A stretch of DNA of 64,000 nt from Pseudacidovorax intermedius (GCF_003350475.1 NZ_QQAV01000010.1:1-64000), one strand, 5' to 3'. Counted from the first letter of the stretch, positions 26,924-37,329 are shown. The notes: generated by a model from the sequence alone, not told the origin. Program-made: numbers and translations.

Positions 26924-28603
26924 ATGACTGAATCCACGTCCGTTGATCCCGACCGGCTGCCGAGCCCGGTGTCGATGGCGGCCACGGCACAGGCGATGGC
27001 CGCTCTGCTGTGGCTGCCGCAGGCGGCACTGCTGGCCTGGGCGGTCCAGAGGCTTGCCGACGGCGGCGGCCTGCATGGCGTGCTTGCACTGGCGGGTGGC
27101 GTGGCGGCGGTCGGGCTGCTGCGCGCGGCGTTCGATGCATGGGGTGTGCGCCGCGCCTTCGAAGATGCGCGGCAGGCGCTCGGTACGCTGAGGCGCGCGG
27201 CAACGGCGGCGCTGGCTGGCGGATCGCCGGTCGACCGCGACCGGCCGGCCTCCGGCCTGGCGGCCAGCGTGCTGGCGGAGCAGGCTGAGGCCATCGTGCC
27301 CTGGCTGGCGCGTTTCCAGCCGGTGCGGCTGAGGCTCATGGTGGTACCCATCGCCATCGCGCTGGCGGTGGGCGCCCTGTCCTGGGTGGCTGCGGCCATC
27401 CTGGTGGTGGCCGCGCCGCTGATCCCGCTGTTCATGGCGCTGGTCGGCCGCCGCGCACAGGCTGCGTCGGAAGCGCAACTGGCGCGGCAGGGCGACATGA
27501 ACGCCTTCCTGCTCGACCGGCTGCGGGGCCTCTCCACCCTGCGCGCGCTGGGCGCGGTCGATCACACGGCGCTGCGGCTGAGGGCCTCGGCGCAGGATCT
27601 GCACCGCCGCACGATGGCCGTGCTGCGCATCGCCTTCCTGTCGTCGGCGGTGCTGGAGCTGTTCGCCGCGCTCGGCGTGGCCATGGTGGCGGTCTATGTG
27701 GGCTTCCATCTGCTGGGTCACCTTCAGTTCGGCAGCTGGGGCCGCACGCTGAGCCTGGGGCAGGGCCTGTTCATCCTGCTGCTGGCGCCCGCCTTCTTCG
27801 AGCCGCTGCGCGAGCTGTCGGCCGTGTGGCATGACCGTGCGGCTGGCGAGGCCGCGCGCAAGGCGCTGGCGTCACTCGATGGCGCGGGGCCGCGGCTTCC
27901 CGGGCAGTCTGACGCTGCCCTGCCGGCAGAGCCGGCGCCTGCCGGTGCGCTGGGCGTGCGCGTGCGGGGGCTGCGCTTTGCCCCGGCGGGCGAGCGGCCG
28001 GTGCTCGACGCGTTCGACCTCGACGTCCGCCCCGGTGAACGCCTGGCCATCCTCGCGCCCAGTGGTGGGGGCAAGACGACCTTGCTGTCGCTGCTGGCCG
28101 GGCTTGTCGCGCCGCAGGCGGGGCAGGTTTTCATCGGCGGCGTTCCCCTGGACGAGGCCCATGCGCCGGGCCTGCGCCGCCGGATGGGCTGGATGGGACA
28201 GCGGGCCCATGTGTTCGCCGGCTCCCTCGACGCCAACGTGGACCTGGGCCGGCCGGTCGCGGACGCGCAGGCCGTCGCCCGCGCCATCGACTTCGCAGGC
28301 CTCGCCGACGTGGCCGCCGGCCGTCCCGGCCAGAGCCTCGGCGAGGCCGGTGTGGGTCTGTCGGGCGGGGAGGCCGTCCGCCTCGCCCTGGCCCGCCTGG
28401 CCGTGAACGACGAAGCCGGCCTGCTGCTGGCGGACGAGCCCACCGCCCACCTCGATGCCGAGACGGCCGACCGCGTCATCGACGCGCTGCTCGCCCTGAG
28501 TCGCGGCCGGACGCTGGTGCTGGCCACTCACGACCCGCGCCTCGCTGCGCGCATGGACCGTGTGCTCCGCCTCGAACCGACGCCGCTGCGCGAAGCGGCC
28601 TGA
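26924..28603 (+). CDS. cydD: thiol reductant ABC exporter subunit CydD
   Basis: A 559-residue ABC exporter half: six transmembrane segments (about residues 15-330) fused to an ATPase with Walker A APSGGGKTTL near 380, signature LSGGEAVRLAL near 480, and Walker B LLLADEPTAHLD near 500. With CydC it exports glutathione/cysteine to the periplasm, which is needed to assemble cytochrome bd. First gene of cydDCABX, behind the AT-rich palindrome. The next gene starts 27 bp later. Confidence 0.94.
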   Translation: MTESTSVDPDRLPSPVSMAATAQAMAALLWLPQAALLAWAVQRLADGGGLHGVLALAGGVAAVGLLRAAFDAWGVRRAFEDARQALGTLRRAATAALAGGSPVDRDRPASGLAASVLAEQAEAIVPWLARFQPVRLRLMVVPIAIALAVGALSWVAAAILVVAAPLIPLFMALVGRRAQAASEAQLARQGDMNAFLLDRLRGLSTLRALGAVDHTALRLRASAQDLHRRTMAVLRIAFLSSAVLELFAALGVAMVAVYVGFHLLGHLQFGSWGRTLSLGQGLFILLLAPAFFEPLRELSAVWHDRAAGEAARKALASLDGAGPRLPGQSDAALPAEPAPAGALGVRVRGLRFAPAGERPVLDAFDLDVRPGERLAILAPSGGGKTTLLSLLAGLVAPQAGQVFIGGVPLDEAHAPGLRRRMGWMGQRAHVFAGSLDANVDLGRPVADAQAVARAIDFAGLADVAAGRPGQSLGEAGVGLSGGEAVRLALARLAVNDEAGLLLADEPTAHLDAETADRVIDALLALSRGRTLVLATHDPRLAARMDRVLRLEPTPLREAA

Positions 28604-28630
28604 AGCCGTGATCCATCAGGAGCCCACGCC

Positions 28631-30343
28631 ATGACCCGTTCCGTCGCCCATGATCTCCAGGTGCTGCGCCGCCATTTCATCGGCCAGCGACGCGGCGCGC
28701 TGTGGCTGGGCGCCGGGCTGGCCGTGCTCACCAGCCTGGCCGGCATCGGCCTGCTGGGTCTGTCGGGCTGGTTCATCACGGCGACGGCGCTGGCGGGTCT
28801 GCAACTGACGACGGCGCTGGTGTTCGACGTCTTCATGCCCTCGGCGGGCATCCGGCTGCTGGCCCTGGGCCGCACCGGCGCGCGCTATGCCGAGCGCCTC
28901 GTCACGCACGACGCCACGCTCGGCGTGCTGGCCGGCCTGCGCGAGCGTCTGCTGCGCGGTTGGGCGCAACCCGAGGCGGCGCAGCGCCTGCTGCTGCGTC
29001 CCGCGCGGCTGCTGCAGCGCTTGACGGCCGACATCGATGCGCTCGACGCCCTCTACCTGCGCATGGCCGTGCCGCTGGCCGTCAGCCTGGCTGCGGCGGC
29101 GATGGCCGGCGTCGTGGCCGGCTTGCACGACCTGCGGCTGGGTCTGGCCCTGACCGCCTGGCTGCTGGTGGCCGGCTGGGGCAGTGCGTGGGTGGTCGCG
29201 CGCCGGGCCCGCCCCGTGGCGGTGCGCCGGGCGCTGGCGCTGGAGCGCCTGCGCGCCCGCGCCGTCGACCTCGTGGCGGGGCAGACCGAACTGGCCATGG
29301 CCGGCCGGCTGACGGCCCAGTGCGAGGCGCTGGCCGAGGCCGACGCACGGCTGGCCGCCACCGACCTGCGCATGGCCGGCCTGGAAGCGCGGGCCAGCTT
29401 CGCGCACGGACTGATTCACACGGCCACCCTGGTGGGCGTGCTGCTGGCGGCCGCCTGGCTGGTGGAGCAGGGCCGCATCGGCGCGCCGACCGCGGCGCTG
29501 CTGATGCTCACGGCCCTGGCCGCGGGCGAGCCGATCGCGGCGCTGCGCCGTGGCGCGCTGGAGTCGGGCCGCACCTGGCTCGCCGCCCGACGACTGGCAC
29601 CGGCCGTGGCCGCGGCGGAGTCCGCAGCCTTGGGCGAGGCGCCGAAGGGCCACCTGCGCACGGCGACCGACGGTGGCATCCATCTTGATGGCGCCGTGGT
29701 GCGCCGTGAAGGCGGGACCCGCCCCGTACTCCAACTGTCGTCTCTGCACATCCGGCCCGGCGAGCGCGTGGCGGTGGTTGGCCCCAGCGGCGCAGGCAAG
29801 TCCACGCTGCTCGCGCTGGTGGCCGGCGAACTCGCGCCCGCCGTCGGCGACGTGCGCGCGCCGCGCGCCACCTGGATGACGCAGCGGCCCGAACTCTTTC
29901 GCGACAGCCTGCGCGACAACCTCAGGCTGGCCGCGCCTCAGGCCACCGACGCGCAGTTGAGCGCGGCACTCGCCGATGCCGGCCTGCAGGCCGATGTCGC
30001 GCGCCTTCGCCAAGGGCTGGACACGCCGCTCGGCGAAGGCGGCCTGGGCCTGTCGGGCGGCCAGATGCGTCGCCTGTCGCTGGCCCGCCTGCTGCTGCAG
30101 GACGCGCCGCTGTGGCTGCTGGACGAGCCGACCGAAGCCCTCGACGCCATCACCGCCCGCGAAGTCCTGTTGCGCCTCGAAGCGCGGGCGCCGGGCCGCA
30201 CGCTGCTCATCGCCACCCACCTGCGCCGCGAGGCGCAGCTCGCGGACCGCCTGCTCTGCATCGAGGCCGGTGAGTTGCGTGCCGACCTGCGGCGCGGCAC
30301 GCCTGCCTTCGACACCGCACTCGCCGCCTTGCGCGACGACTGA
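28631..30343 (+). CDS. cydC: thiol reductant ABC exporter subunit CydC
   Basis: A 570-residue partner of CydD with the same layout: membrane domain about residues 15-310, ATPase about 345-560 with GPSGAGKSTLL (Walker A), LSGGQMRRLSLARLL (signature) and PLWLLDEPTEALD (Walker B). The early TM block LTSLAGIGLLGLSGWFITATALAG is a CydC hallmark. It forms the heterodimeric exporter with CydD and precedes cydA by 51 bp. Confidence 0.94.
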   Translation: MTRSVAHDLQVLRRHFIGQRRGALWLGAGLAVLTSLAGIGLLGLSGWFITATALAGLQLTTALVFDVFMPSAGIRLLALGRTGARYAERLVTHDATLGVLAGLRERLLRGWAQPEAAQRLLLRPARLLQRLTADIDALDALYLRMAVPLAVSLAAAAMAGVVAGLHDLRLGLALTAWLLVAGWGSAWVVARRARPVAVRRALALERLRARAVDLVAGQTELAMAGRLTAQCEALAEADARLAATDLRMAGLEARASFAHGLIHTATLVGVLLAAAWLVEQGRIGAPTAALLMLTALAAGEPIAALRRGALESGRTWLAARRLAPAVAAAESAALGEAPKGHLRTATDGGIHLDGAVVRREGGTRPVLQLSSLHIRPGERVAVVGPSGAGKSTLLALVAGELAPAVGDVRAPRATWMTQRPELFRDSLRDNLRLAAPQATDAQLSAALADAGLQADVARLRQGLDTPLGEGGLGLSGGQMRRLSLARLLLQDAPLWLLDEPTEALDAITAREVLLRLEARAPGRTLLIATHLRREAQLADRLLCIEAGELRADLRRGTPAFDTALAALRDD

Positions 30344-30394
30344 ACCTGATTCCCCCCGCATTCCGACGCCACGCATTTCAGAAGGAGTCTCACC

Positions 30395-31984
30395 ATGGAC
30401 CTCGACATCGTCGGCCTATCACGATTGCAGTTCGCAGTCACGGCCCTCTACCACTTTCTTTTCGTGCCCCTGACCATCGGGCTCGCGATCCTGATCGCGA
30501 TCATGGAGACCGTCTACGTCATGACCGGCCGCGCCATCTGGCGCGACATGACCAAGTTCTGGGGCCTGCTCTTCGGCATCAACTTCGCCATGGGCGTGGC
30601 CACCGGCATCGTCATGGAGTTCCAGTTCGGCATGAACTGGAGCTACTACAGCCACTATGTGGGCGACGTGTTCGGCGCGCCGCTGGCCATCGAGGGGCTG
30701 ATGGCCTTCTTCCTCGAAGCCACCTTCGTTGGGCTGTTCTTCTTCGGCTGGGAGCGACTGTCCAAGCTCAAGCACCTGATCGTGACCTGGTGCGTGGCGC
30801 TGGGCTCCAACCTGTCGGCGCTGTGGATCCTGATCGCCAACGGCTGGATGCAGAACCCGGTGGGCGCGCAGTTCAATCCGCAGACCATGCGCATGGAGGT
30901 GACCGACTTCTTCGCCGTGCTGACCAACCCGGTGGCGCAGGCCAAGTTCGTGCACACGGTCTCGGCCGCCTACGTGGTGGCGGCGCTCTTCGTGCTGGGA
31001 ATCTCGGCCTGGTACCTGCTCAAGGGCCGGCATGTGCATCTGGCCAAGCGCTCGATGACCGTTGCGGCCTCCTTCGGTCTGGCTGCCTCGCTGTCGGTGG
31101 TGGTGCTGGGCGACGAGAGCGGCTACCTCTCCACCGAGCACCAGAAGATGAAGCTGGCCGCCATCGAGGCCATGTGGAAGACCGAGCCCGCGCCGGCTGC
31201 CTTCACCGCCTTCGGCTTTCCCGACCAGGCGGCGCGCGAGACGCACTTCGCCGTGCACATCCCGTGGGTGATGGGCCTGATCGGCACGCGCTCGCTCGAC
31301 ACCGAAATCCCCGGCATCGACGACCTGGTCAAGCGCGCCGAGGTCAACATCCGCGAAGGTGTGGTGGCCTACGACGCGCTGCAGAAGATCCGCGCCGCAG
31401 GCGCCAGCGGCGCGGTGCCGCCCGAGGCCAAGGCCGCCTTCGAGGCCAACGGCCGCCAGCTCGGCTATGCGCTGCTGCTCAAGCGCTATGTGGACGATCC
31501 GCGCCAGGCCACGCCCGAGCAGATCGCCAAGGCCGCCTGGGACACGGTGCCGCAGGTCGCGCCGCTGTACTGGACCTTCCGCATCATGGTCGCGCTGGGC
31601 CTGTTCTTCATCGTGCTCACGGCCGCCTTCTTCTGGCTGTCGGCGCGGCGCCGGCTGGAGGCGCACCCGTGGCTGCTGAAGGTGGCGCTGTGGGCGATTC
31701 CGCTGCCGTGGATCGCCGCCGAATGCGGCTGGTTCGTGGCCGAGTTCGGCCGCCAGCCCTGGATCATCGAAGGCGTGCTGCCCACGGGCGTGGCCGTCTC
31801 CAACCTGGGCGCCGGCACCGTGCTGGCCACGCTGCTGGGCTTCATCGCCATCTACAGCGTGCTGCTGGTCATCGAGATGAAGCTGATGTTCAAGGCCATC
31901 TGCAAGGGGCCGCAGGAACATCCGGTGCCGCCGCCCGCCGCGCTGCGCGCCGAGGCCGCCCCCGAACTGGCGCTGGTGCGCTGA
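30395..31984 (+). CDS. cydA: cytochrome bd ubiquinol oxidase subunit I
   Basis: A 529-residue membrane subunit carrying haems b558, b595 and d. Typical landmarks are the N-terminal [23 protein letters not shown] (haem ligand His19-type), [30 protein letters not shown] (Glu-rich proton path), and the long quinol-binding loop (about 240-390). That loop places it with the long-Q-loop E. coli-like class. [13 protein letters not shown] near 450 is conserved. AAGGAG lies 10 nt before ATG. It reduces oxygen at low tension using quinol. Confidence 0.97.
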   Translation: MDLDIVGLSRLQFAVTALYHFLFVPLTIGLAILIAIMETVYVMTGRAIWRDMTKFWGLLFGINFAMGVATGIVMEFQFGMNWSYYSHYVGDVFGAPLAIEGLMAFFLEATFVGLFFFGWERLSKLKHLIVTWCVALGSNLSALWILIANGWMQNPVGAQFNPQTMRMEVTDFFAVLTNPVAQAKFVHTVSAAYVVAALFVLGISAWYLLKGRHVHLAKRSMTVAASFGLAASLSVVVLGDESGYLSTEHQKMKLAAIEAMWKTEPAPAAFTAFGFPDQAARETHFAVHIPWVMGLIGTRSLDTEIPGIDDLVKRAEVNIREGVVAYDALQKIRAAGASGAVPPEAKAAFEANGRQLGYALLLKRYVDDPRQATPEQIAKAAWDTVPQVAPLYWTFRIMVALGLFFIVLTAAFFWLSARRRLEAHPWLLKVALWAIPLPWIAAECGWFVAEFGRQPWIIEGVLPTGVAVSNLGAGTVLATLLGFIAIYSVLLVIEMKLMFKAICKGPQEHPVPPPAALRAEAAPELALVR

Positions 31985-32003
31985 TCACCGCAGGAGCTGC
32001 ATC

Positions 32004-33158
32004 ATGATCCTTCACGAACTGATTTCCTACGACGTCCTGCGCCTCATCTGGTGGGCCCTGCTAGGCGTGCTGCTGGTGGGCTTCGCGCTCACCGACGGCT
32101 TCGACCTGGGCAGCGCCATGCTGCTGCCCTTCGTGGGCCGCGACGACACCGAGCGCCGCGTGGTCATCAACAGCATCGGCCCGGTGTGGGAAGGCAACCA
32201 GGTCTGGCTGATCCTGGGCGGCGGCGCCATCTTCGCCGCCTGGCCGCACATCTACGCCGTGTCCTTCTCGGGCTTCTACCTGGCCATGTTCGCCATCCTG
32301 GTGGCGCTCATCCTGCGGCCGGTGGGCTTCAAGTTCCGCAGCAAGAAGGAAGACCCGGCCTGGCGTTCGCGCTGGGACTGGGCGCTCTTCGTCGGTGGCT
32401 TCGTGCCTGCGCTGATCTTCGGCGTGGCCTTGGGCAATGTGCTGCAGGGCGTGCCCTTCCGCTTCAGCGACGACATGCGCATCTTCTACGAGGGCAGCTT
32501 CCTCGGCCTGCTCAATCCTTACGCGCTGCTGGCCGGCGTGCTGTCGGTGGCCATGCTGGCCATGCACGGCGCGGCCTGGCTGCAGCTGAAGACGGGCGGC
32601 GCCGTGGCTGAGCGGGCACGCCGCATCGGCATCGTGGCCGCGTCGCTGACAGCCCTGTTGTATGCGGTAGCCGGCCTGCTGCTGGCGCGCATCGTGGGCG
32701 GCTACGAGATCACGAGCCCCATCAATCCGGTCGGCCCATCCGCGCCTCTGCTCAAGACGGTGGCGGTGGGGCAGGGCGCCTGGTTCGCCAACTACGCGGC
32801 GCATCCCGCGCTGTGGCTGGTGCCGGCGCTGGGCGTGGCGGGCGCGCTGCTCGCTGCGCTGTGCTTCATGGCCCGGCGCGAGTTGCCGGCGCTGCTGGCC
32901 AGTGGCCTCGCCATTGCGGGCGTGATCGTCAGCGTGGGTGTGTCGATGTTCCCCTTCCTGCTGCCCTCGTCGCTGGACCCGCGCGCCAGCCTGACGGTGT
33001 GGGACGCCTCATCCAGCCACCTCACGCTCTTCATCATGCTGGTGTGCACGCTGGTCTTCATGCCGATCATCCTGGCCTACACCAGCTGGGTGTTCTCGGT
33101 CATGCGCGGCAAGGTCGATCCCGATGCGATCCGCGAGGAGCGTGGGCACGCCTACTGA
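32004..33158 (+). CDS. cydB: cytochrome bd ubiquinol oxidase subunit II
   Basis: A 384-residue, highly hydrophobic subunit with about nine membrane helices. It starts with [30 protein letters not shown], a CydB hallmark. [22 protein letters not shown] follows near residues 55-77, and the end has [36 protein letters not shown]. It pairs with CydA. The next gene is the tiny cydX. Confidence 0.97.
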   Translation: MILHELISYDVLRLIWWALLGVLLVGFALTDGFDLGSAMLLPFVGRDDTERRVVINSIGPVWEGNQVWLILGGGAIFAAWPHIYAVSFSGFYLAMFAILVALILRPVGFKFRSKKEDPAWRSRWDWALFVGGFVPALIFGVALGNVLQGVPFRFSDDMRIFYEGSFLGLLNPYALLAGVLSVAMLAMHGAAWLQLKTGGAVAERARRIGIVAASLTALLYAVAGLLLARIVGGYEITSPINPVGPSAPLLKTVAVGQGAWFANYAAHPALWLVPALGVAGALLAALCFMARRELPALLASGLAIAGVIVSVGVSMFPFLLPSSLDPRASLTVWDASSSHLTLFIMLVCTLVFMPIILAYTSWVFSVMRGKVDPDAIREERGHAY

Positions 33159-33200
33159 GCGTGCCGGCGCCCCCTCTCAACAACACGAAGGAACAACACC

Positions 33201-33326
33201 ATGTGGTATTTCTCCTGGCTCCTCGGCCTGCCGCTCGCGGCGGCCTTCGCCGTGCTCAACGCGATGTGGTTCGAGCTGATGGAAGACGATGCGATCCGCC
33301 ATGACAAGCTCGATCCGCCGAAGTAG
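33201..33326 (+). CDS. cydX: CydX small subunit of cytochrome bd
   Basis: A 41-residue single-pass membrane peptide starting MWYFSWLLGLPLAAAFAVLN and containing the MWFELMED tail typical of CydX/CbdX. It stabilises the haems of the CydAB complex. GAAGGA lies about 9 nt before the ATG, 42 bp after cydB. It completes cydDCABX. Confidence 0.93.
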   Translation: MWYFSWLLGLPLAAAFAVLNAMWFELMEDDAIRHDKLDPPK

Positions 33327-33335
33327 GCACCCCCC

Positions 33336-33462
33336 ATGCCGTTTCGCGGCTCCCCCCTCTCTGGCGCCTTCGGCTTGGAGGGGGGGCGCACCCGCAGGCC
33401 TGGCAGAGCCAGTTCCTGGGGTGCTCGGGCGTGGCCTGCTCCGCGGCCCTTCGATCTTTGTC
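33336..33462. repeat. dispersed intergenic repeat, copy A
   Basis: The gap between cydX and the convergent dehydratase holds a block containing CTCTCTGGCGCCTTCGGCTT, a G-run, CGCACCCGCAGGCCTGGC, AGCCAGTTCCTGGGGTGC and GTGGCCTGCTCCGCGGCC. The same ordered blocks, reverse-complemented and with an extra 80-odd bases, appear at 58876-59073. It has no reading frame of interest. From memory, this element is scattered widely between genes in Comamonadaceae. Confidence 0.8.
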
Positions 33463-33536
33463 CCAGGGCCAGTTCATACGGCGGGGGTGACGCAAAGGCC
33501 GTGAAAAGCGGAAGTCCCTGCTGCCCACCGTGCGGC

Positions 33537-34520
33537 TCAGCGGGGCTGGGCCGGTTCCGCCATCAGCGCGCAGAAGCGCGCCATGTCCACATTGCCGCCG
33601 CTCAGGATCACGCCGACGCGCTGGCCGCGCAGCGAGTCCTTCATGGCCCGTGCTGCCGCGAAGCCCAGGCAGCCGGTGGGCTCGACCACCAGCTTCATGC
33701 GCGTGAAGAAGAAGCGCATGGCCTCGACCAGCTGCGCATCGGTGGCGGTGAGGATGTCCTGGACCTCGCGGCGGATGATGGCGAAGGTGTAGGCGCCCAG
33801 GTGCTGCGTCTGCGCGCCGTCGGCGATGGTGCGCGGCGTGTCGATGTGCACGATGCGGCCAGCGCGCAGGGACTGCTGGCCGTCGTTGCCGGCCTCGGGC
33901 TCCACGCCATAGACCTTGCACAGCGGCGACAGCGCCCGCGCCGCGAGCGCCGAGCCCGACAGCAGCCCGCCGCCGCCCAGGCAGACGAAGAGCGCGTCGA
34001 GCGGGCCCGTGTCCTCGATCAGCTCCTTGACGGCCGTGCCCTGGCCGGCCAGCACATCCGGGTGGTCGTAGGGCGGAATCAGCGTCATGCCGCGTTGCTC
34101 GGCCAGGCCGCGGGCCAGCTGCTCGCGGTCCTGCGTGTAGCGGTCGTAGGTGATGACCTCGCCGCCGTAGCCGCGGGTGGCGGCGATCTTCGCGGCCGGC
34201 GCATCCTCGGGCATCAGGATGGCGGCCGGCATGCCCAGCTCGCGCGCGGCCAGCGCCACGGCCTGCGCGTGGTTGCCCGAAGAGAAGGCCGCGACGCCGG
34301 CGCGGCGTTGTGCGGCGTCCAATTTCGACAGCGCGTTGAACGCACCACGGAACTTGAAGGCGCCCATGCGCTGCAGGTTCTCGCACTTGAAGAAGACCTC
34401 GGCGCCGAGTTCGGCGTCAGCTGTGCGTGAGCGCATCACAGGCGTGCGGTGGGCATGGCCGTCGATGCGCGCGGCCGCAGCGGCCACATCGTCGTAGGTG
34501 GGGAGGGTCAGCTCGGTCAT
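33537..34520 (-). CDS. PLP-dependent threonine/serine dehydratase
   Basis: A 327-residue fold-type II PLP enzyme. The Schiff-base lysine lies in FKFRGAFNAL (about residues 54-63), SSGNHAQAVALAA near 80-92 holds the cofactor ring, and the phosphate-binding glycine loop CLGGGGLLSGSALAA lies near 178-192. Length and lack of an ACT domain fit the catabolic threonine dehydratase / serine racemase / threo-3-hydroxyaspartate dehydratase group. These substrates cannot be separated by eye. The ATG at 34518-34520 is preferred over one four codons upstream. It is divergent from cobQ. Confidence 0.9.
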   Translation of the reverse strand: MTELTLPTYDDVAAAAARIDGHAHRTPVMRSRTADAELGAEVFFKCENLQRMGAFKFRGAFNALSKLDAAQRRAGVAAFSSGNHAQAVALAARELGMPAAILMPEDAPAAKIAATRGYGGEVITYDRYTQDREQLARGLAEQRGMTLIPPYDHPDVLAGQGTAVKELIEDTGPLDALFVCLGGGGLLSGSALAARALSPLCKVYGVEPEAGNDGQQSLRAGRIVHIDTPRTIADGAQTQHLGAYTFAIIRREVQDILTATDAQLVEAMRFFFTRMKLVVEPTGCLGFAAARAMKDSLRGQRVGVILSGGNVDMARFCALMAEPAQPR

Positions 34521-34685
34521 GCACCGGAGCATGCCACGCCGGACCGCGCAGGAGCCGGAACAGATCGAAGGGCACTGCAGCAGAACAGGCCGACCGTCTC
34601 GCCGGCCGGATCGCCCATGCCGCGGCGGCTATGATTTTTCGATGCCCTGCGCCTGCTGCCCCCATTTGCCGATCCGTCCCAGCGC

Positions 34686-36170
34686 ATGGCGCCCAGGCCG
34701 CTGATGGGCGCGCGCTGCGTCATGGTCCTCGGCACCACCAGCGGTGCCGGCAAGAGCTGGCTGGCGACGGCGCTGTGCCGCTGGTATGCGCGGCAGGGCC
34801 TGCGGGTGGCGCCCTTCAAGGCGCAGAACATGAGCAACAACGCCCGCGTGGTGCCGGCCCGCACCGACGCGGACCACGGCGGCGAGATCGGCAGCGCCCA
34901 GTACTTCCAGGCCCAGGCCGCACGTGCCGTGCCCGACGTGCGCATGAACCCGCTGCTGCTCAAGCCCGAGCGCGACACCGCCAGCCAGGTGATCCTGATG
35001 GGCGAGGTGCACGAGGCGCTGACCCGCACGCCCTGGCGCGAGCGCAGCGCCACCGTGTGGCCGCGCATCGCCGAGGCCTTCGACAGCCTGGCCGCCGACC
35101 ACGACGTGGTGGTGCTCGAAGGCGCCGGCTCGCCCGCCGAGATCAACCTGATGGCCAGCGACATCGTCAACCTGCGCATGGCCCGCCATGCCGATGCGCG
35201 CTGCCTGCTGGTCACCGACATCGACCGTGGCGGCGCCTTCGCCCATCTCTACGGCACCTGGGCGCTGATGCCCGCGGCCGACCGTGCGCGCCTGGCGGGC
35301 TTCGTGCTCAACCGCTTCCGCGGCGATGCGGCGCTGCTGGCGCCCGGGCCCGAGCAGTTGCAGGGCCTGACCGGCGTGCCCACCGTGGCCACGTTGCCCA
35401 TGTGGTGGCAGCACGGCCTGCCGGAGGAAGACGGCGTGTTCGACGACCGCCCCAGCGGTGATCGTGCGGCGGGCGGCCTCACGGTGGCGGTGGTGGCCTA
35501 TCCCCGGATCAGCAACCTCGACGAATTCCAGCCGCTCAAGAAGGTGCCCGGCTTGCGGCTCGTGTGGGCACGCACGCCGCAGGCGCTGGCAGGCGCTGAT
35601 TGGATCGTGCTGCCCGGCTCCAAGGCCACCGCCAGCGATCTGGCGTGGCTGCGCGCGCAGGGGCTGGACCGGGCCATTGCCGCGCATGCCTCGGCGGGCG
35701 GCCGGGTGCTGGGCATCTGCGGCGGGCTGCAGATGCTGGGCGAGGCGCTGGTCGATCCGCATGGCATCGACGGCAATGCGCCCGGCCTCGGGCTGCTGCC
35801 ACTGGTCACGGTGTTCGCGCGCGAGAAGACCGTGCGCCTGCGCCGCACCCGCTTCGAGGCCGTGAGCGGTCCTTGGTCCGCGCTGGCGCAGGTGCCGCTG
35901 GCAGGCTACGAGATCCACCACGGCCAGACCGGCGTGCATCCGCAACTGGCGGCACAGGGCCGGGCCGTTCTGCCGGACGGGCTCGGCTGGCAGAACACCG
36001 CGGGCAATGTGCTGGGCCTCTACCTGCACGGTCTGTTCGAGGATGCCGGCGTGGTGCGCGCGCTGTTCGGCGCGCAGGTGCCCACGCTCGATGCCACCTT
36101 CGACGGCCTGGCCGACTACATCGACCGACACTTCGCGCCCGGCGTGCTGGCCGGGCTGATCGATCCGTGA
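34686..36170 (+). CDS. cobQ: cobyric acid synthase (glutamine-hydrolysing)
   Basis: A 494-residue amidotransferase that amidates side chains b, d, e and g of adenosylcobyrinate diamide. The N-terminal ATP-dependent domain has LGTTSGAGKSWLATALCRW (about residues 14-32) and FKAQNMSNNARV. The C-terminal glutaminase domain has the nucleophile elbow GICGGLQMLGEAL near 345 and a YEIHHGQT histidine segment near 415. A TATGAT -10-like box lies at 34630-34635. It leads the cobalamin genes cobT, cobS and cobC. No cobalamin riboswitch was recognised upstream. Confidence 0.95.
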   Translation: MAPRPLMGARCVMVLGTTSGAGKSWLATALCRWYARQGLRVAPFKAQNMSNNARVVPARTDADHGGEIGSAQYFQAQAARAVPDVRMNPLLLKPERDTASQVILMGEVHEALTRTPWRERSATVWPRIAEAFDSLAADHDVVVLEGAGSPAEINLMASDIVNLRMARHADARCLLVTDIDRGGAFAHLYGTWALMPAADRARLAGFVLNRFRGDAALLAPGPEQLQGLTGVPTVATLPMWWQHGLPEEDGVFDDRPSGDRAAGGLTVAVVAYPRISNLDEFQPLKKVPGLRLVWARTPQALAGADWIVLPGSKATASDLAWLRAQGLDRAIAAHASAGGRVLGICGGLQMLGEALVDPHGIDGNAPGLGLLPLVTVFAREKTVRLRRTRFEAVSGPWSALAQVPLAGYEIHHGQTGVHPQLAAQGRAVLPDGLGWQNTAGNVLGLYLHGLFEDAGVVRALFGAQVPTLDATFDGLADYIDRHFAPGVLAGLIDP

Positions 36171-36261
36171 CCTTGCGGGGGCGGCCCTTTTGGCCACGCA
36201 CAGCGCCCTGCCTCACACTGACTGACAGACGCCCAAGCTGGTCGGCGCCATTGAAACTGAC

Positions 36262-37329
36262 ATGACCTTCCCATCAGACTCCTCGCTGCAGGACCTCGAC
36301 CTGCCCCCCGTCGCCGACCTGCACGACGCCGCCCTGGCCGAACGCCTGCAGGCGGCCATCGACAACAAGACCAAGCCCCTGGGCGCCCTCGGCCGGCTGG
36401 AGGCCCTGGCACTGCGCCTGGGCTTGATTCTGGGCAGCACCGCGCCCACGCTGCAGCAGCCCCAGGTGCTGGTCTGCGCGGCCGACCATGGCCTGGCGCA
36501 GCAGGGCGTGTCGGCCTATCCGGCCGACGTGACCTGGCAGATGGTCCACAACTTCCTGGCCGGCGGTGCGGCCGTGAGCGTGCTGGCACGCCAGCACGGG
36601 CTGGCGCTCACCGTCGTGGACTGCGGCGTGCGCCAGCCCTTCGAACCTGCGCCGGGCCTGCTCTCGCGCCGCGTCGGTGCCGGCACGGCCGATGCATCGC
36701 AGGGCCCAGGCATGACGCCGGAGCAATGCGCGCAGGCCATCGCCAACGGCCGCGAGGTGGTGCGCGGGCTGCCCGGCAATGCGCTGTTGCTGGGCGAGAT
36801 GGGCATTGGCAACAGTTCGGCCGCAGCACTGCTGCTGTCTCGCCTGACGGGCACGGACATCGATGCCTGTACAGGCCCCGGCACCGGCCTCGATGCCGCC
36901 GGCCTGGCCCGCAAGCGTGCCGTGCTGCGCCAGGTGCTGGCGCGGCATGCCGATGCGCAGGGACCGCTGGCGGCGCTGTGCGCCTTCGGCGGCTTCGAGA
37001 TCGCCACGCTGGTGGGCGCCGTACTGCAGGCGGCCGAGGAGCGGCGGGTGATCGTGGTCGATGGCTTCATCGCCAGTGCGGCCGTGCTGGTGGCGCAGGG
37101 CCTGCGGCCGCAGGTGGTGCAGCGCTGTGTCGCGGCCCATGGCTCGGCCGAACCGGGACATGCGCGCCTGCTGCAGGCACTGGGGCTGCAGCCCTTGCTG
37201 GACCTGGGCCTGCGCCTGGGCGAGGGTTCCGGCGCCGCGCTGGCCTGGCCGCTGCTCGAATCGGCATGCCGCATCCTGGGCGAGATGGCCAGCTTCGAAT
37301 CGGCCGGCGTGTCGCGCCAGTCGGAATGA
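36262..37329 (+). CDS. cobT: nicotinate-nucleotide-dimethylbenzimidazole phosphoribosyltransferase
   Basis: A 355-residue enzyme making alpha-ribazole phosphate, the lower-ligand precursor of cobalamin. Family blocks are KTKPLGALGRLEALALRLG near residues 37-55, VCAADHGLAQQGVSAYPADVTWQMV near 75-98, LLGEMGIGNSSAAA near 175-188, the GPGTGLD loop near 205-211, and LRLGEGSGAALAWPLLE near 325-341, which contains the catalytic Glu. It lies 91 bp after cobQ and 7 bp before cobS. Confidence 0.96.
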   Translation: MTFPSDSSLQDLDLPPVADLHDAALAERLQAAIDNKTKPLGALGRLEALALRLGLILGSTAPTLQQPQVLVCAADHGLAQQGVSAYPADVTWQMVHNFLAGGAAVSVLARQHGLALTVVDCGVRQPFEPAPGLLSRRVGAGTADASQGPGMTPEQCAQAIANGREVVRGLPGNALLLGEMGIGNSSAAALLLSRLTGTDIDACTGPGTGLDAAGLARKRAVLRQVLARHADAQGPLAALCAFGGFEIATLVGAVLQAAEERRVIVVDGFIASAAVLVAQGLRPQVVQRCVAAHGSAEPGHARLLQALGLQPLLDLGLRLGEGSGAALAWPLLESACRILGEMASFESAGVSRQSE

